Positions 7,867 to 16,787 of a stretch of DNA of 64,000 nt are shown here, piece after piece (position 1 is the first letter of the stretch; the number at the start of each line of letters is the position of its first letter). Origin of the DNA: Actinomycetota bacterium (GTDB lineage Bacteria; Actinomycetota; Geothermincolia; Geothermincolales; RBG-13-55-18). The stretch lies in the NCBI GenBank assembly GCA_040757835.1, contig JBFLWJ010000001.1:212836-276835 (forward strand), in the 5' to 3' direction. The notes beneath the pieces were generated by a model. It saw nothing but the letters and a program-made list of their open reading frames with translations. It was not told the origin of the DNA and ran no database searches. The position numbers were made by a program, and so were the translations under genes.

Positions 7867-9672
7867 ATGACCGACTTCAACGGCTTCTATAAGGCAATCC
7901 TCAAGAGCTTCGACAAGTACCCGGTGATGATCTACGGCGACCGCACCATAACCTACGGGGAGTTCGACGCACAGACCAACCGCCTGGCCCATGCCCTGCT
8001 GGAGCTGGGGATAGAGCGCGACGACAACATCGGCATCGCGGAGTACAATACTCCGCCCTTCCTCGAGGTGACCACCGCGGCCTGGAAGGTGACCGCCCGG
8101 GCCATCACCCTCAATTTCAAGTTCAAGGAGTGGGAACTCAAGCACGTCATCGAGGACGCCGGCATGACCGCCGTCTTCTTCAACGAGGACCTCGCGGACC
8201 GCATGATAAACCTGCGTCCGGAGCTGCCGGGGGTAAAACACTACGTGATCATCGGGGAGCGTAAGGTCGACGGCATGCTCAACTACGCGGACCTCTTCCC
8301 CGGCAGGCCCTCCACCCACCCGGACGTGCCCTGGGATACCTTCGGAAGCGACGATATCGTGGTGCTCATGTACACCGGCGGGACCACCGGCTACCCCAAA
8401 GGGGTCATCTACACCCACGACCAGGTGCTGAGCGCGCCCCTGGAGGCGATGATAAGGAACCTCGCCGGAGGCCTCAAGGATATGGCCAAGGCGCCGCCTT
8501 ACGTGTTCGACAGCATCGAAAAAGCGGTGAAGATACCAGGGACCGCGCGTTTCCTGCCGTGGGTTCTCTCCAAGGACGCCACCAGGAGGGCGGTATCAGC
8601 CGTGGGGAGGCATGCCGGATCGTTCATCGAGAAGTCCCCTTATGCCGTGATACGCGCCGTGCTCGGTGTGAACGCGCACCTGAGCGGAGGCAAGGTGAGG
8701 ATGCTCCTGGCCAGCCCCATGATGCATGCCTGGGCATACAACCACGCCATCATCGGCATGATCGGAGGCTTCACCAGCGTCCTCCTCCCGTCCAAGACTT
8801 TTGACGTGGTGGAGATGCTGGAGACCATCGAAAGGACCCGTGCCAACGTGCTGGTTGCGGTGGGGGACGGCCAGTGCCGCCCCCTTGCCGACGAGCTCGA
8901 CAAGGTGAAAGCAGACGGGCGCAGCTATGATCTCAGCTCGCTCGCGGTAGTGCTCACCAGTGGAATGGCCCTTTCCGTGGACGTCAAGGAGCGGCTCTTC
9001 CGCCACCTCCCCAAGCTGATCATCCTGGACGTCCTGGCCTCGACCGAGGGGCATTATATCTCAATCACCCCCTATACGGCGGCGGACAAGGAGCTGGGCA
9101 AGACGGTGTTCAGGGTCAGCGAGACGGTGAAGGTGCTGAACGAGGAAGGCCGGGAAGTCCGTCCGGGCGAGGTGGGCGAGGTGGCGGTGGCGCGGGCGCA
9201 CCAGGGCTCTACCGGATACTTCCACGACGCCGAAAAGAGTGCCCGCACCTACCGTAACGTGGGGGGCAGAACCTATATCTTCACCGGGGACATGGGCATG
9301 GTGGACGAGCGCGGCCACATCCACCTCATCGGGCGCGGCTCCGGCTGCATCAACACCGGTGGCGAGAAGGTCTTTCCGGAGGAGGTGGAGGAGGTGCTCA
9401 ATCGGCACCCCGCGGTGGAGCTCTCCGGCGTGACCTCCGTGCCCCACCAGCGCTGGGGGGAGGCGGTCACCGCCGTGGTCCAGCTGAAGGAGGGCTCACG
9501 GGCGAGCGAGGAGGAACTGAAGGCCTTCTGCAAGGAGCGGCTGGCCGACTATAAGGCGCCCAAATATGTGATATTCGTGGACGAACTGCCGCGGCTCATC
9601 ACCGGGAAAGTCCATTACCGCGAGCTGAAGAAGATGGTGAGCCAGAAGTACGAGGGCGTGGAGCTGACCTGA
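7867..9672 (+). CDS. AMP-dependent acyl-CoA synthetase/ligase
   Basis: 601-residue ANL-superfamily ligase that activates a carboxylate as acyl-AMP and then thioesterifies it to CoA. The P-loop signature MYTGGTTGYPKG is at about 168-179, the acyl-binding/A5 region has LASTEGHY, the A7 motif contains YIFTGDMG with the hinge-side aspartate, and the C-terminal domain ends with the catalytic-lysine region LPRLITGKVHYRELKK. An insert of about 70 residues after the P-loop segment (about 185-260) is longer than in many fatty acyl-CoA ligases. Substrate is unknown; a medium or long fatty acid is the default guess. Confidence 0.88.
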   Translation: MTDFNGFYKAILKSFDKYPVMIYGDRTITYGEFDAQTNRLAHALLELGIERDDNIGIAEYNTPPFLEVTTAAWKVTARAITLNFKFKEWELKHVIEDAGMTAVFFNEDLADRMINLRPELPGVKHYVIIGERKVDGMLNYADLFPGRPSTHPDVPWDTFGSDDIVVLMYTGGTTGYPKGVIYTHDQVLSAPLEAMIRNLAGGLKDMAKAPPYVFDSIEKAVKIPGTARFLPWVLSKDATRRAVSAVGRHAGSFIEKSPYAVIRAVLGVNAHLSGGKVRMLLASPMMHAWAYNHAIIGMIGGFTSVLLPSKTFDVVEMLETIERTRANVLVAVGDGQCRPLADELDKVKADGRSYDLSSLAVVLTSGMALSVDVKERLFRHLPKLIILDVLASTEGHYISITPYTAADKELGKTVFRVSETVKVLNEEGREVRPGEVGEVAVARAHQGSTGYFHDAEKSARTYRNVGGRTYIFTGDMGMVDERGHIHLIGRGSGCINTGGEKVFPEEVEEVLNRHPAVELSGVTSVPHQRWGEAVTAVVQLKEGSRASEEELKAFCKERLADYKAPKYVIFVDELPRLITGKVHYRELKKMVSQKYEGVELT

Positions 9673-9733
9673 GTCGGGTCGGATGCGCCTACGAGGGCCG
9701 CGGTGCCGCAAACTCAATTGGCCGCGCCTGATG

Positions 9734-10291
9734 TCAGTGGCGGTGGACGATCTTGCCGCCGAAGTATCCCATCATGCCCGTCAATGGAAGGATGGAAAGC
9801 GATAGCCCCATATAAACACGGCGTTTTCTCCCCGCCTCCGCCATGATGGAGGGGTCGCGCCATCTCATCACGGCGGGAACCGTGAACAGTGCCAGCATCA
9901 ACGGGGTGAGGGCTACCTTCACCTTGATGTTCCTGAACCAGTGGGCGCGGTAGTTGACCCACCAGCTCATGGCGCCGGAGAGCGCCACCGGAGGGACGCT
10001 CGCTGCCCCGACGAGGCTGAGGTGGTAGGCGGTATCCTCCAGGCCCTTTCTCCCACTGGCCAGGTAAGCCAGGTTGAAGAAGGGGGAGAGCACCGCAACC
10101 GCCATGGGGAAATGCACTATCCTCGGGTGCTGGCTTATACCCAGCGCCGGATACCTCTCGAGCAGCCCCTGCATGCCTTGGGGCAGGTGGGCATAGCGCC
10201 GGTTCACCGCCCCTGTCCCGGTTGCGCCGTCTTCGCGGGGCTTTTCGGATGTCGTCCCATGCTTTACCGGATCGTCCTCGCCGCCGCTCAT
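9734..10291 (-). CDS. DUF2231-type membrane protein
   Basis: 185 residues. After a 40-residue hydrophilic N-terminus comes the characteristic HPRIVHFPMAV motif of DUF2231 membrane proteins, with four hydrophobic helices to the end (LSPFFNLAYLAS, SVPPVALSGAMSWW, LTPLMLALFTVPA, LSILPLTGMMGYFGG). Conserved histidines in this family hint at haem or metal ligation, but this is not established. The ribosome site GGAGGTGGCGG lies before ATG 10291. Convergent with the acyl-CoA synthetase. Confidence 0.75.
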   Translation of the reverse strand: MSGGEDDPVKHGTTSEKPREDGATGTGAVNRRYAHLPQGMQGLLERYPALGISQHPRIVHFPMAVAVLSPFFNLAYLASGRKGLEDTAYHLSLVGAASVPPVALSGAMSWWVNYRAHWFRNIKVKVALTPLMLALFTVPAVMRWRDPSIMAEAGRKRRVYMGLSLSILPLTGMMGYFGGKIVHRH

Positions 10292-10539
10292 CCGCCACCT
10301 CCTGCTCCGATGCCGAAACCTTGAACCGTCTGTCCGCTGGATATCTATTCTTCCCGCCCCTGCGTGACTCTAACGGCGTGTGTCACCGGCGGGAGCAGGC
10401 CCCGGACGCGCGCCGCTGATGGAAAGGAGGGAAGGTGGGACGTGCGGGAGAAGATACGGGTGAGGAGTCGAGGTTAACGAAACAGGCAGGCATTGCCGAT
10501 GGCATACCGTAACCGAAAAAGAGGGAAGGAGGTCGGTCC

Positions 10540-11439
10540 GTGAACAGAAAGACCATATGCGCGGCGGTCCTGGCTGCCGTCCTCTCCATGACGGCGGCGC
10601 TGCTGTTCTTCGGCTGCGGAGGGGCCGGGGCGAAGCCCGAGATCAAGACCCTGGACCCGGAGAGTGGGCCTCCCGGCAGCGAGGTGGTCATCAAGGGCGG
10701 CAGCTTCGGGTCCAGCCAGGGCACCGGCGTGGTGTTTTTCAGCGGTAAAGAGGTCACGGTGGTGGCGTGGGCGGACACGGTGATCACGGTGAAGATACCC
10801 TCCGACCTGGAGGAGGCGACCTACGGGGTGACGGTGGAGACGGACAACGGCGCCAGCAACGAGGTGGAGTTCAAGGTGGAGAAGGGCGCCGCTAACGCCC
10901 CCAGGATAGCCTCGCTCGATCCCGAAAGCGGTAAGTCGGGAGACAAGGTGACCATCACCGGCAGTAACTTCGGCGCCACCCAGGGGGGCGGAAAGGTGCT
11001 CTTCGGGACGGGGACGGCGCAGGCCGACAAATGGTCCGATACCTCGATAACCATCACCGTGCCACCGAACCTAGGCGCCAACACCTACGGGGTGACGGTG
11101 GAGAACGCCGCTGGCAAGAGCAACCAGGCAATCTTCAAGATCGGCAGCGACACAGACAAGCTCGACGCCCAGAAGCAGGCCGTCGTGGCCTTCCTGCAGG
11201 CACAGGGCCAGTCCACGGCCGGCTCGGACCAGTGGAAGGTCGCCCTGGTCAAGCGGAGCAGCCAGGACCCCAACTGGGAGGTGGTCAAGGTCACCCTCCC
11301 GGACAGCAAGACCTTTGAAGCGGTGCTCGTCTTCAACAACATGCTGGGGGACTGGGAATGCCTTAAGACCGGCGAGCCGCCGTGGAGCGGCGTCGAGTTC
11401 AAGGGCGAACCCGTACCATCCGACATCAGCGACGTGTAA
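10540..11439 (+). CDS. IPT/TIG-domain lipoprotein
   Basis: 299 residues starting at GTG behind GGAAGGAGG. Signal sequence with lipobox LFFGC (Cys26). Two Ig-like IPT/TIG domains follow (about 33-115 and 120-205), each with the signature I..LDPESG..G..V.I.G..FG..QG ... V.F, an ending of YGVTVE, and a W[A/S]DT segment. Residues 215-299 form a separate C-terminal domain, probably a small alpha/beta fold. Likely displayed on the outer face of the membrane for protein or glycan binding; no enzymatic motif is seen. Confidence 0.8.
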   Translation: MNRKTICAAVLAAVLSMTAALLFFGCGGAGAKPEIKTLDPESGPPGSEVVIKGGSFGSSQGTGVVFFSGKEVTVVAWADTVITVKIPSDLEEATYGVTVETDNGASNEVEFKVEKGAANAPRIASLDPESGKSGDKVTITGSNFGATQGGGKVLFGTGTAQADKWSDTSITITVPPNLGANTYGVTVENAAGKSNQAIFKIGSDTDKLDAQKQAVVAFLQAQGQSTAGSDQWKVALVKRSSQDPNWEVVKVTLPDSKTFEAVLVFNNMLGDWECLKTGEPPWSGVEFKGEPVPSDISDV

Positions 11440-11450
11440 TCGCGTTATCC

Positions 11451-11486
11451 CGGAGACCCCCGGACAATATGTTCCGGGGGTCTCCG
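11451..11486 (+). terminator. Perfect 14-bp hairpin after the TIG lipoprotein
   Basis: CGGAGACCCCCGGA and its exact reverse complement flank an 8-nt loop, 12 bp after the stop codon. The downstream tract (CTTGAAG) is not U-rich, so termination may be inefficient or factor-assisted. Confidence 0.6.
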
Positions 11487-11623
11487 CTTGAAGAATGCCA
11501 GACGATCAGGTACACCCACTCTACATGCCGATAAAGAAGTTTAGACGGCGCGAGCGGCGTCATGCGTGGACAGATCGGTCTCTGAAGCATAAGCGCCGGG
11601 ATCCTGGCGAAAGGGGTCGTCAT

Positions 11624-13366
11624 TTGGGCAAGAGTGGTTGGACAAGAACTACGGCGCGATACCTCTTGATGACGACGGTGTTGCTTGCCTCGCTCACCGC
11701 CTTACCGGGCGCCCGTACGGCCGTGGGAACGGAGGCCAATCCCCCGGTTTCTTTAGACGCGCTCGCTGGAGATATGGGTTTCTATTATGGGAACCTGCAC
11801 AGCCATACCCTCTATTCCGATGGCCTGGCCTCACCCAGCCAGGCTTATGCCTGGGCGCGTGATGTCGCGAGGTTTGATTTCTACGCCATAACTGATCACG
11901 CCGAAGAGCTTGCCCAGATCGAGTGGGAGGATACGGGGGACAAGGCCGATATGTACAATGCCGAAGGTTCTTTCCTGGCCTTGCGCGGTTTCGAATGGAG
12001 TTCCCCTTCTCTGGGGCACGTAAACGTCTTCGGGTCCGATGATTATACCGGCAGCGACGTCACTTCAACCCTGGAGTCCCTGTATCAGTGGATCGGAGCC
12101 AGGGATGCGCCCGCGCAGTTCAACCATCCCGCAAGGGATACAGGATACTTCGAGGGCTTTAGATACTACCCCGAAGTCTCATACGACCTCTGTCTCTGCG
12201 AGACCGGCAACCGCGACACCGGCAACAACGACCTGTCGCACTATCTGCGTTATCAGGCTGCCCTGGACAAGGGGTGGAGGCTGGCGCCCACTAACAATCA
12301 GGACAACCATGGCCTTGCCTCCTTCAGTAATCGTACCGTGATAATCAGTCCGGAATTGACCCAGGACGGCCTCTTTGAAGCATTGAGAGAACGCAGGGTC
12401 TATTCGTCGGATGACCCAGATATCAGGATCGCCTTCAAGCTGGGAGAGCGCTGGATGGGTTCGGTTGTGGAGAACCGTGGGGAGACAGCGCAGTTCGACG
12501 TGGCGGTCGAGGATGACGAAGATATCGTCTCCCTGCAACTGATAACGGCCGGAGGCAGGGTCGCAGCCAGGCGGGACTTCGACCCCGGTGAGGACAGCAG
12601 GAGCGTCACCTGGAGCCCCACGGTCGAGGTGGGCATACGGGACTACTTCTTCCTGCGCGTAATCGAGCGCGATGAGAACGGTGATGACGGTGCGGGGTGG
12701 GGCGAACAGGTCGCTGTTACCTCTCCGATCTGGCTGGAAAGGGAGGGGACGAACTGGTACCTGGCCGAGGGCTGCACCGCGGGCGGCTTCGAGACCTGGA
12801 TCCTGGTGCAGAACCCCGGCAGCGCTCCGGCCGATGTGGAGCTCACCTTCATGACCGAGGAAGGCCCGGTATCCGGACCCAGCGCCACCATCCCCCCCGA
12901 ATCCCGTCTTACCTGGAACGCCGGGACCTACGTCACCTCGTTCCACGTCTCCACCCGGGTCGCGTCAGACCAAGCGGTAGTGGCGGAGCGCGCGGTCTAC
13001 TGGGGGGACCGCGGAGGCGGACACGACTCCATAGGAGCCACGGCTCCTGCGCCGTTATGGTACCTGGCCGAGGGCTGCACCGCGGGCGGCTTCGAGACCT
13101 GGATCCTGGTGCAGAACCCCGGCAGCGCTCCGGCCGATGTGGAGCTCACCTTCATGACCGAGGAAGGCCCGGTATCCGGACCCAGCGCCACCATCCCCCC
13201 CGAATCCCGTCTTACCTGGAACGCCGGGACCTACGTCACCTCGTTCCACGTCTCCACCCGGGTCGCGTCAGACCAAGCGGTAGTGGCGGAGCGCGCGGTC
13301 TACTGGAACAGCGGGGAGGTGGGACACTGCTCCCTGGGTTTTTCTCGGGAAGAGAGCGCGCCGTAG
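11624..13366 (+). CDS. Secreted PHP-domain phosphoesterase with two C-terminal Trp-rich repeats
   Basis: A TTG start at 11624 (after AAAGGGG) gives 580 residues with a clean signal peptide (ARYLLMTTVLLASLTALPGA); the frame is open to ATG 11495, which would add 43 very basic residues. The PHP metal-dependent phosphoesterase domain begins with NLHSHTLYSDG (His59, His61) and ITDH (Asp91, His92), and continues with GFEWSS and FNHPARD, giving the expected metal ligands. A beta-rich stretch about 300-370 (DVAVEDDEDI) follows. The C-terminus has two copies of an 83-residue module starting WYLAEGCTAGG and ending ERAVYW, at residues 378-460 and 479-561. Extracellular nuclease or phosphatase activity is plausible. 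Confidence 0.82.
   Translation: MGKSGWTRTTARYLLMTTVLLASLTALPGARTAVGTEANPPVSLDALAGDMGFYYGNLHSHTLYSDGLASPSQAYAWARDVARFDFYAITDHAEELAQIEWEDTGDKADMYNAEGSFLALRGFEWSSPSLGHVNVFGSDDYTGSDVTSTLESLYQWIGARDAPAQFNHPARDTGYFEGFRYYPEVSYDLCLCETGNRDTGNNDLSHYLRYQAALDKGWRLAPTNNQDNHGLASFSNRTVIISPELTQDGLFEALRERRVYSSDDPDIRIAFKLGERWMGSVVENRGETAQFDVAVEDDEDIVSLQLITAGGRVAARRDFDPGEDSRSVTWSPTVEVGIRDYFFLRVIERDENGDDGAGWGEQVAVTSPIWLEREGTNWYLAEGCTAGGFETWILVQNPGSAPADVELTFMTEEGPVSGPSATIPPESRLTWNAGTYVTSFHVSTRVASDQAVVAERAVYWGDRGGGHDSIGATAPAPLWYLAEGCTAGGFETWILVQNPGSAPADVELTFMTEEGPVSGPSATIPPESRLTWNAGTYVTSFHVSTRVASDQAVVAERAVYWNSGEVGHCSLGFSREESAP
12755..13003 (+). repeat. 249-bp direct repeat, copy 1
   Basis: Encodes the first WYLAEG...AVYW module of the PHP-domain protein. 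By reading, the DNA is identical to copy 2 over the full 249 bp, including synonymous positions, with start-to-start distance 303 bp (in frame). Confidence 0.9.
13058..13306 (+). repeat. 249-bp direct repeat, copy 2
   Basis: Second copy, separated from the first by 54 bp encoding a GDRGGGHDSIGA linker. The linker and the sequence after copy 2 are not conserved with each other, so the duplication or conversion tract ends at the module boundaries. Confidence 0.9.
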
Positions 13367-13371
13367 GGCCG

Positions 13372-14334
13372 TCATGAGATCGAGATCCGCCTGGAACGGC
13401 ACCTGCGCTCACGGCTGAGCCTGTAGTAGACGCTCCCCATGGCCTCTATCACCCGGAACTGGTTCATCAACCAGGGGGTCTTTATAGCCCAGCGACCGCA
13501 GGGCTGAGGCCGCGCGTCCCTGCGTCGCGCGGGGTCCAGGGTGACCTCCTCCACGATGATCCCCTCCTCGCCGCCAAGCCGTGCCTTCACCGCGCCGTCC
13601 GAGTCTACGATGGCGGTATAACCCGGGAAGCTCGACCTCTGGGTGAGGAAGGGCAGGCCTGGGATGGGCGATACCCAGTCACCGCATTTGTTGATGAATA
13701 CCACCGGGATACCCAGCATGTCCGCGTAGAAGACGGGCAGCTTCCAAAGGTTCTCGTTGTATCTCGCGACGGCAGAGGCGGGGAAGAGGGGATTGGGCAT
13801 GGGTGAGGGGGCCGAGTGGGGCATGAGCTGCAGGTCAACGGCATGTGAGCACATGAGCTGCGGCATGTAGGCCAGCTGGTTCTCGTAACATATGCCTACC
13901 CCTATCCTGCCCAGCTCGGTGGGGATTACGTGCGGGCCCGCTTCGCCACGGGTGAAATATGCCTCGGCGAAGGCCGGGGTCTGTTTGCGGACCCTGCCCT
14001 CCTCCTCGCCCCGCGGATTGGTGATGACGAAGCTGTTGAAGAAGTCCTCCCCCTCTGCCTCCAGGTAGCTGGTGCCCAGCCATACCCCGAGGCGCCGCGA
14101 GCTCTCGCGCAGCCAGCGCATGGTCGGGCCCTCCCTGGGCTCGGCGGCGTCCCATATCTCCCGGGTGAAGATATAGCCGGTGGGCATGAACTCCGGCAGC
14201 ACGATCAGCGCCGCGCCGCGCCGCGCCGCCTCCTCCACGTGGGGGGTGGCGCGCTCCAGGTTGCCCTGGATATCGCCGTTCCTGGACTCCATCTGCACCG
14301 CCGCGACGGTCAGGACCCTCGCATCTGCCCGCAT
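13372..14334 (-). CDS. Nitrilase-superfamily carbon-nitrogen hydrolase
   Basis: 320 residues. The catalytic triad of the CN-hydrolase family is complete: Glu48 in VLPEFMP, Lys117 in RVRKQTP and Cys149 in GVGICYEN. The order and spacing fit amidases and N-carbamoylases; the usual second glutamate region is less clear. The C-terminal 40 residues are basic and unlike the family core. Substrate is unknown. Converges with the PHP gene with a 5-bp gap. ATG follows GGGGGTGAGTTC. Confidence 0.85.
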   Translation of the reverse strand: MRADARVLTVAAVQMESRNGDIQGNLERATPHVEEAARRGAALIVLPEFMPTGYIFTREIWDAAEPREGPTMRWLRESSRRLGVWLGTSYLEAEGEDFFNSFVITNPRGEEEGRVRKQTPAFAEAYFTRGEAGPHVIPTELGRIGVGICYENQLAYMPQLMCSHAVDLQLMPHSAPSPMPNPLFPASAVARYNENLWKLPVFYADMLGIPVVFINKCGDWVSPIPGLPFLTQRSSFPGYTAIVDSDGAVKARLGGEEGIIVEEVTLDPARRRDARPQPCGRWAIKTPWLMNQFRVIEAMGSVYYRLSRERRCRSRRISIS

Positions 14335-14415
14335 GAACTCACCCCCATGTCCTCTTCTACACCTCCACCATCTCCACCCCCGTCAACCGGGCCGCCTTCT
14401 TACCCCTCATCATGT

Positions 14416-15168
14416 TCATTGCACCACTTTGCTGGCAAGGGCGGTGAGGGAGCTGCCCAGGGGCAGACCGCGGCGGACGGCGGCGCGTGACTCCAGGTAG
14501 AGCAGCGCCTCCAGGGCGCGGTTCAGTGGCGCCGGGGGCAGCCGGAGGTCCGAGGCCACGTCCTCCGCCACGTTCTTTCTGCTCCACCAGCGGTACGCTG
14601 CGATGGCCGGCAGGAGGCTGAAGACGAAGTAGGTCATGTGCACGGGCTCGAGACCGGCCCGCAAGAGAAGCTCCCCGAGCATGGATGCGCCATATCGCCG
14701 CACTCCTCCGACGGCCTCGTCGTGCCTGCCGGCCAGGAAAGAGAGGGCCGGGAGGTTAAGAAGCAGGTAACCCCCGGGCGCCAGCACCCGGCGCATCTCA
14801 CGCAGCGCCTCGCCGTCGTCACCGACCTCGCGGTGGTAGATGACGTTGAGGGAGAGCACCAGGTCGAAGGAGGCGTCCGGAAAGGGGATGCGTTCGACCG
14901 AACCGTGGATAAGCTCCTCCAGGCCCCTCTCCCCGCAGCGTGTCAGCGCCTCCTCGCTCGCGTCCAGGGCCACCAGGCGCCGCGGCCGGTACCTGTCCCG
15001 TAGCCAGCACGTGAGACCGCCGGTGCCGCATCCGGCGTCGAGCACGCGACCTTCCGCTGACGCCGCACAGTGGCGGTCCAGCAGGGCCGCGTAGAGACGG
15101 CGGTGCCCCAGGTACCACCAGTGGACGTCCTCCACTTCGTATAGGGTAGCGTACTCGGAGTCCTTCAC
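14416..15168 (-). CDS. Class I SAM-dependent methyltransferase
   Basis: 250 residues from GTG 15168; an ORF start at 15246 is possible but lies upstream of a minus-strand TATAAT at 15211-15216, so the shorter form is preferred. Motif I VLDAGCGTGG and the acidic post-I residue in LVALDASEEAL bind S-adenosylmethionine; motif II is FDLVLSLNVIYH and motif III RVLAPGGYLLLNLP. After about residue 165 come GRHDEAVGGVRRY and a hydrophobic segment (MTYFVFSLLPAIAAYRW), an arrangement common in membrane-associated methyltransferases of glycolipid or polysaccharide loci. Divergent from xylulokinase. Confidence 0.82.
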   Translation of the reverse strand: MKDSEYATLYEVEDVHWWYLGHRRLYAALLDRHCAASAEGRVLDAGCGTGGLTCWLRDRYRPRRLVALDASEEALTRCGERGLEELIHGSVERIPFPDASFDLVLSLNVIYHREVGDDGEALREMRRVLAPGGYLLLNLPALSFLAGRHDEAVGGVRRYGASMLGELLLRAGLEPVHMTYFVFSLLPAIAAYRWWSRKNVAEDVASDLRLPPAPLNRALEALLYLESRAAVRRGLPLGSSLTALASKVVQ

Positions 15169-15210
15169 CTTACCGCACCCCGTATCTTCCGGTGGGCCTT
15201 TTCTTTCAAT

Positions 15211-15216
15211 ATTATA
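15211..15216 (-). promoter_or_regulatory. Minus-strand -10 box (TATAAT) of the methyltransferase gene
   Basis: A perfect TATAAT preceded by TC on the minus strand, about 43 bp upstream of GTG 15168. No good -35 hexamer is seen 17 bp further up, so this would be an extended or activator-dependent promoter. Confidence 0.4.
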
Positions 15217-15266
15217 GATGGGAACGGGAAAGACCGGGCTGCTCACGCCGCGAGGGGAGGAGAAAG

Positions 15267-16787
15267 ATGGGATATCTCCTGGGCTTTGACGCCGGGAGCT
15301 CGTTCATCAAGGCAGCCCTCCTGGACATGGCCACGGGAGAGGTGGTGGCGTCGGCTTCGTCCCCGCGTAGTGAACTGGCCATCGCGGCGCCCCGGCCCGG
15401 CTGGGCGGAACAGGACCCGCTGGTGTGGTGGGAGCATTTGAAGCGCGCCGCCGCCCTGCTGCGCGAGGGGTCCGGAGCCGACCTCACGGCGGTGAGGGCG
15501 GTGGGCATAGCCTACCAGATGCACGGGCTGGTCGTCGTGGACCGCAGCCTGGAACCCCTGCGCCCCTCCATCATCTGGTGCGATTCGCGCGCCGTCTCCC
15601 TCGGCGACGAGGCCTACGCGGGCATCGGGGAAGCGGCGTGCCGGCTGCGCATGCTCAATTCCCCCGGCAACTTCACCGCTTCCCGGCTCGCCTGGGTGAA
15701 ACGGAACGAGCCCGGACTCTATTCCCGCATCCACAAGGTGATGCTACCGGGAGATTACCTGGCCATGAAGATGACCGGGGAGGTGGTGACCACGCCGTCG
15801 GGCCTCTCCGAGATGATCCTGTGGGATTTCACGAGTGAGCGCGCCGCAGAAATCGTGCTCGAGCATTACGGCATCTCACCCGAGCTGCTGCCCGAGGTGA
15901 TGCCCACCTTCTCGATGCAGGGTGGAATCACCGCCGCGGCGGCGGAGGAGCTGGGGGTGAAGGCGGGAACGCCGGTCGCTTACCGGGCTGGAGACCAGCT
16001 CAACAACGCCTTCTCCCTGCGCGTCTTGGACCCCGGGGCAGCGGCCACCACCGCGGGCACCTCCGGCGTGGTATACGGGATAATGGGCGAGCGGCAGAGC
16101 GACCCCCGCTCGCGCGTGAACGTCTTCATACACGTCAACCACGACGAGGGGCATCCCCGTTACGGGGTCCTGATGTGCGTGAACGGCACCGGCATCCTCA
16201 ACCGCTGGCTGAAGAACAACCTGGCCGGGGCGGACGGAGGCCTCGGCTACGACGGCATGAACGAGATGGCGGCCGGCGTCGCCCCGGGAGCCGGCGGGCT
16301 GGTGGTGCTGCCCTACGGCAACGGCGCTGAGCGTACCCTGGAGAACCGCAACCTCGGGGCCTCGGTACACGGGCTGGACCTCAACCTGCACACCCGGGCG
16401 CACCTGCTGCGCGCGGCGCAGGAGGGCATCGTCTTCGCCCTGGCCTACGGCATGGAGATCATGCGGGACATGGGCGTGCGGGTGAAGACGGTGCGGGCGG
16501 GCGAGGCAAACATGTTCCTCAGCCCGCTCTTCCGCGAGGCCTTCGCCAACGTGAGCGGGGCGGCGCTCGAGCTCTACGATACGGACGGGGCCCAGGGGGC
16601 GGCGAGGGGAGCCGGGCTCGGCGCCGGCATCTACGCCGACGCCGCGGAGGCCTACACGGGCTTGAGGCGGACCAGGACGGTCGAGCCCGAGGCGCCGCTC
16701 CGCGACGCCTACCTGGAGGCCTATGCAAGGTGGCGCGAAACACTGCAGGAGCGCCTCGATAGGGACTTGGAGGTACAGCATGGCTGA
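15267..16787 (+). CDS. xylB: Xylulokinase-like FGGY sugar kinase
   Basis: 506-residue FGGY kinase. The N-terminal ATPase motif is GFDAGSSFIKAAL; the QMHG motif (AYQMHGLV) is characteristic of xylulokinases within FGGY; WCDSRA is the sugar-side loop; the second domain has TTAGTSGVVYG and the C-terminal GEANMFLSPLFREAFANV (usually R..GGG..S..W.Q..AD). That last motif departs from consensus in the GGG region. ATG 15267 follows GGGGAGGAGA. It overlaps the isomerase gene by 8 bp. Role: phosphorylation of D-xylulose or a related ketose after isomerisation. Confidence 0.82.
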   Translation: MGYLLGFDAGSSFIKAALLDMATGEVVASASSPRSELAIAAPRPGWAEQDPLVWWEHLKRAAALLREGSGADLTAVRAVGIAYQMHGLVVVDRSLEPLRPSIIWCDSRAVSLGDEAYAGIGEAACRLRMLNSPGNFTASRLAWVKRNEPGLYSRIHKVMLPGDYLAMKMTGEVVTTPSGLSEMILWDFTSERAAEIVLEHYGISPELLPEVMPTFSMQGGITAAAAEELGVKAGTPVAYRAGDQLNNAFSLRVLDPGAAATTAGTSGVVYGIMGERQSDPRSRVNVFIHVNHDEGHPRYGVLMCVNGTGILNRWLKNNLAGADGGLGYDGMNEMAAGVAPGAGGLVVLPYGNGAERTLENRNLGASVHGLDLNLHTRAHLLRAAQEGIVFALAYGMEIMRDMGVRVKTVRAGEANMFLSPLFREAFANVSGAALELYDTDGAQGAARGAGLGAGIYADAAEAYTGLRRTRTVEPEAPLRDAYLEAYARWRETLQERLDRDLEVQHG

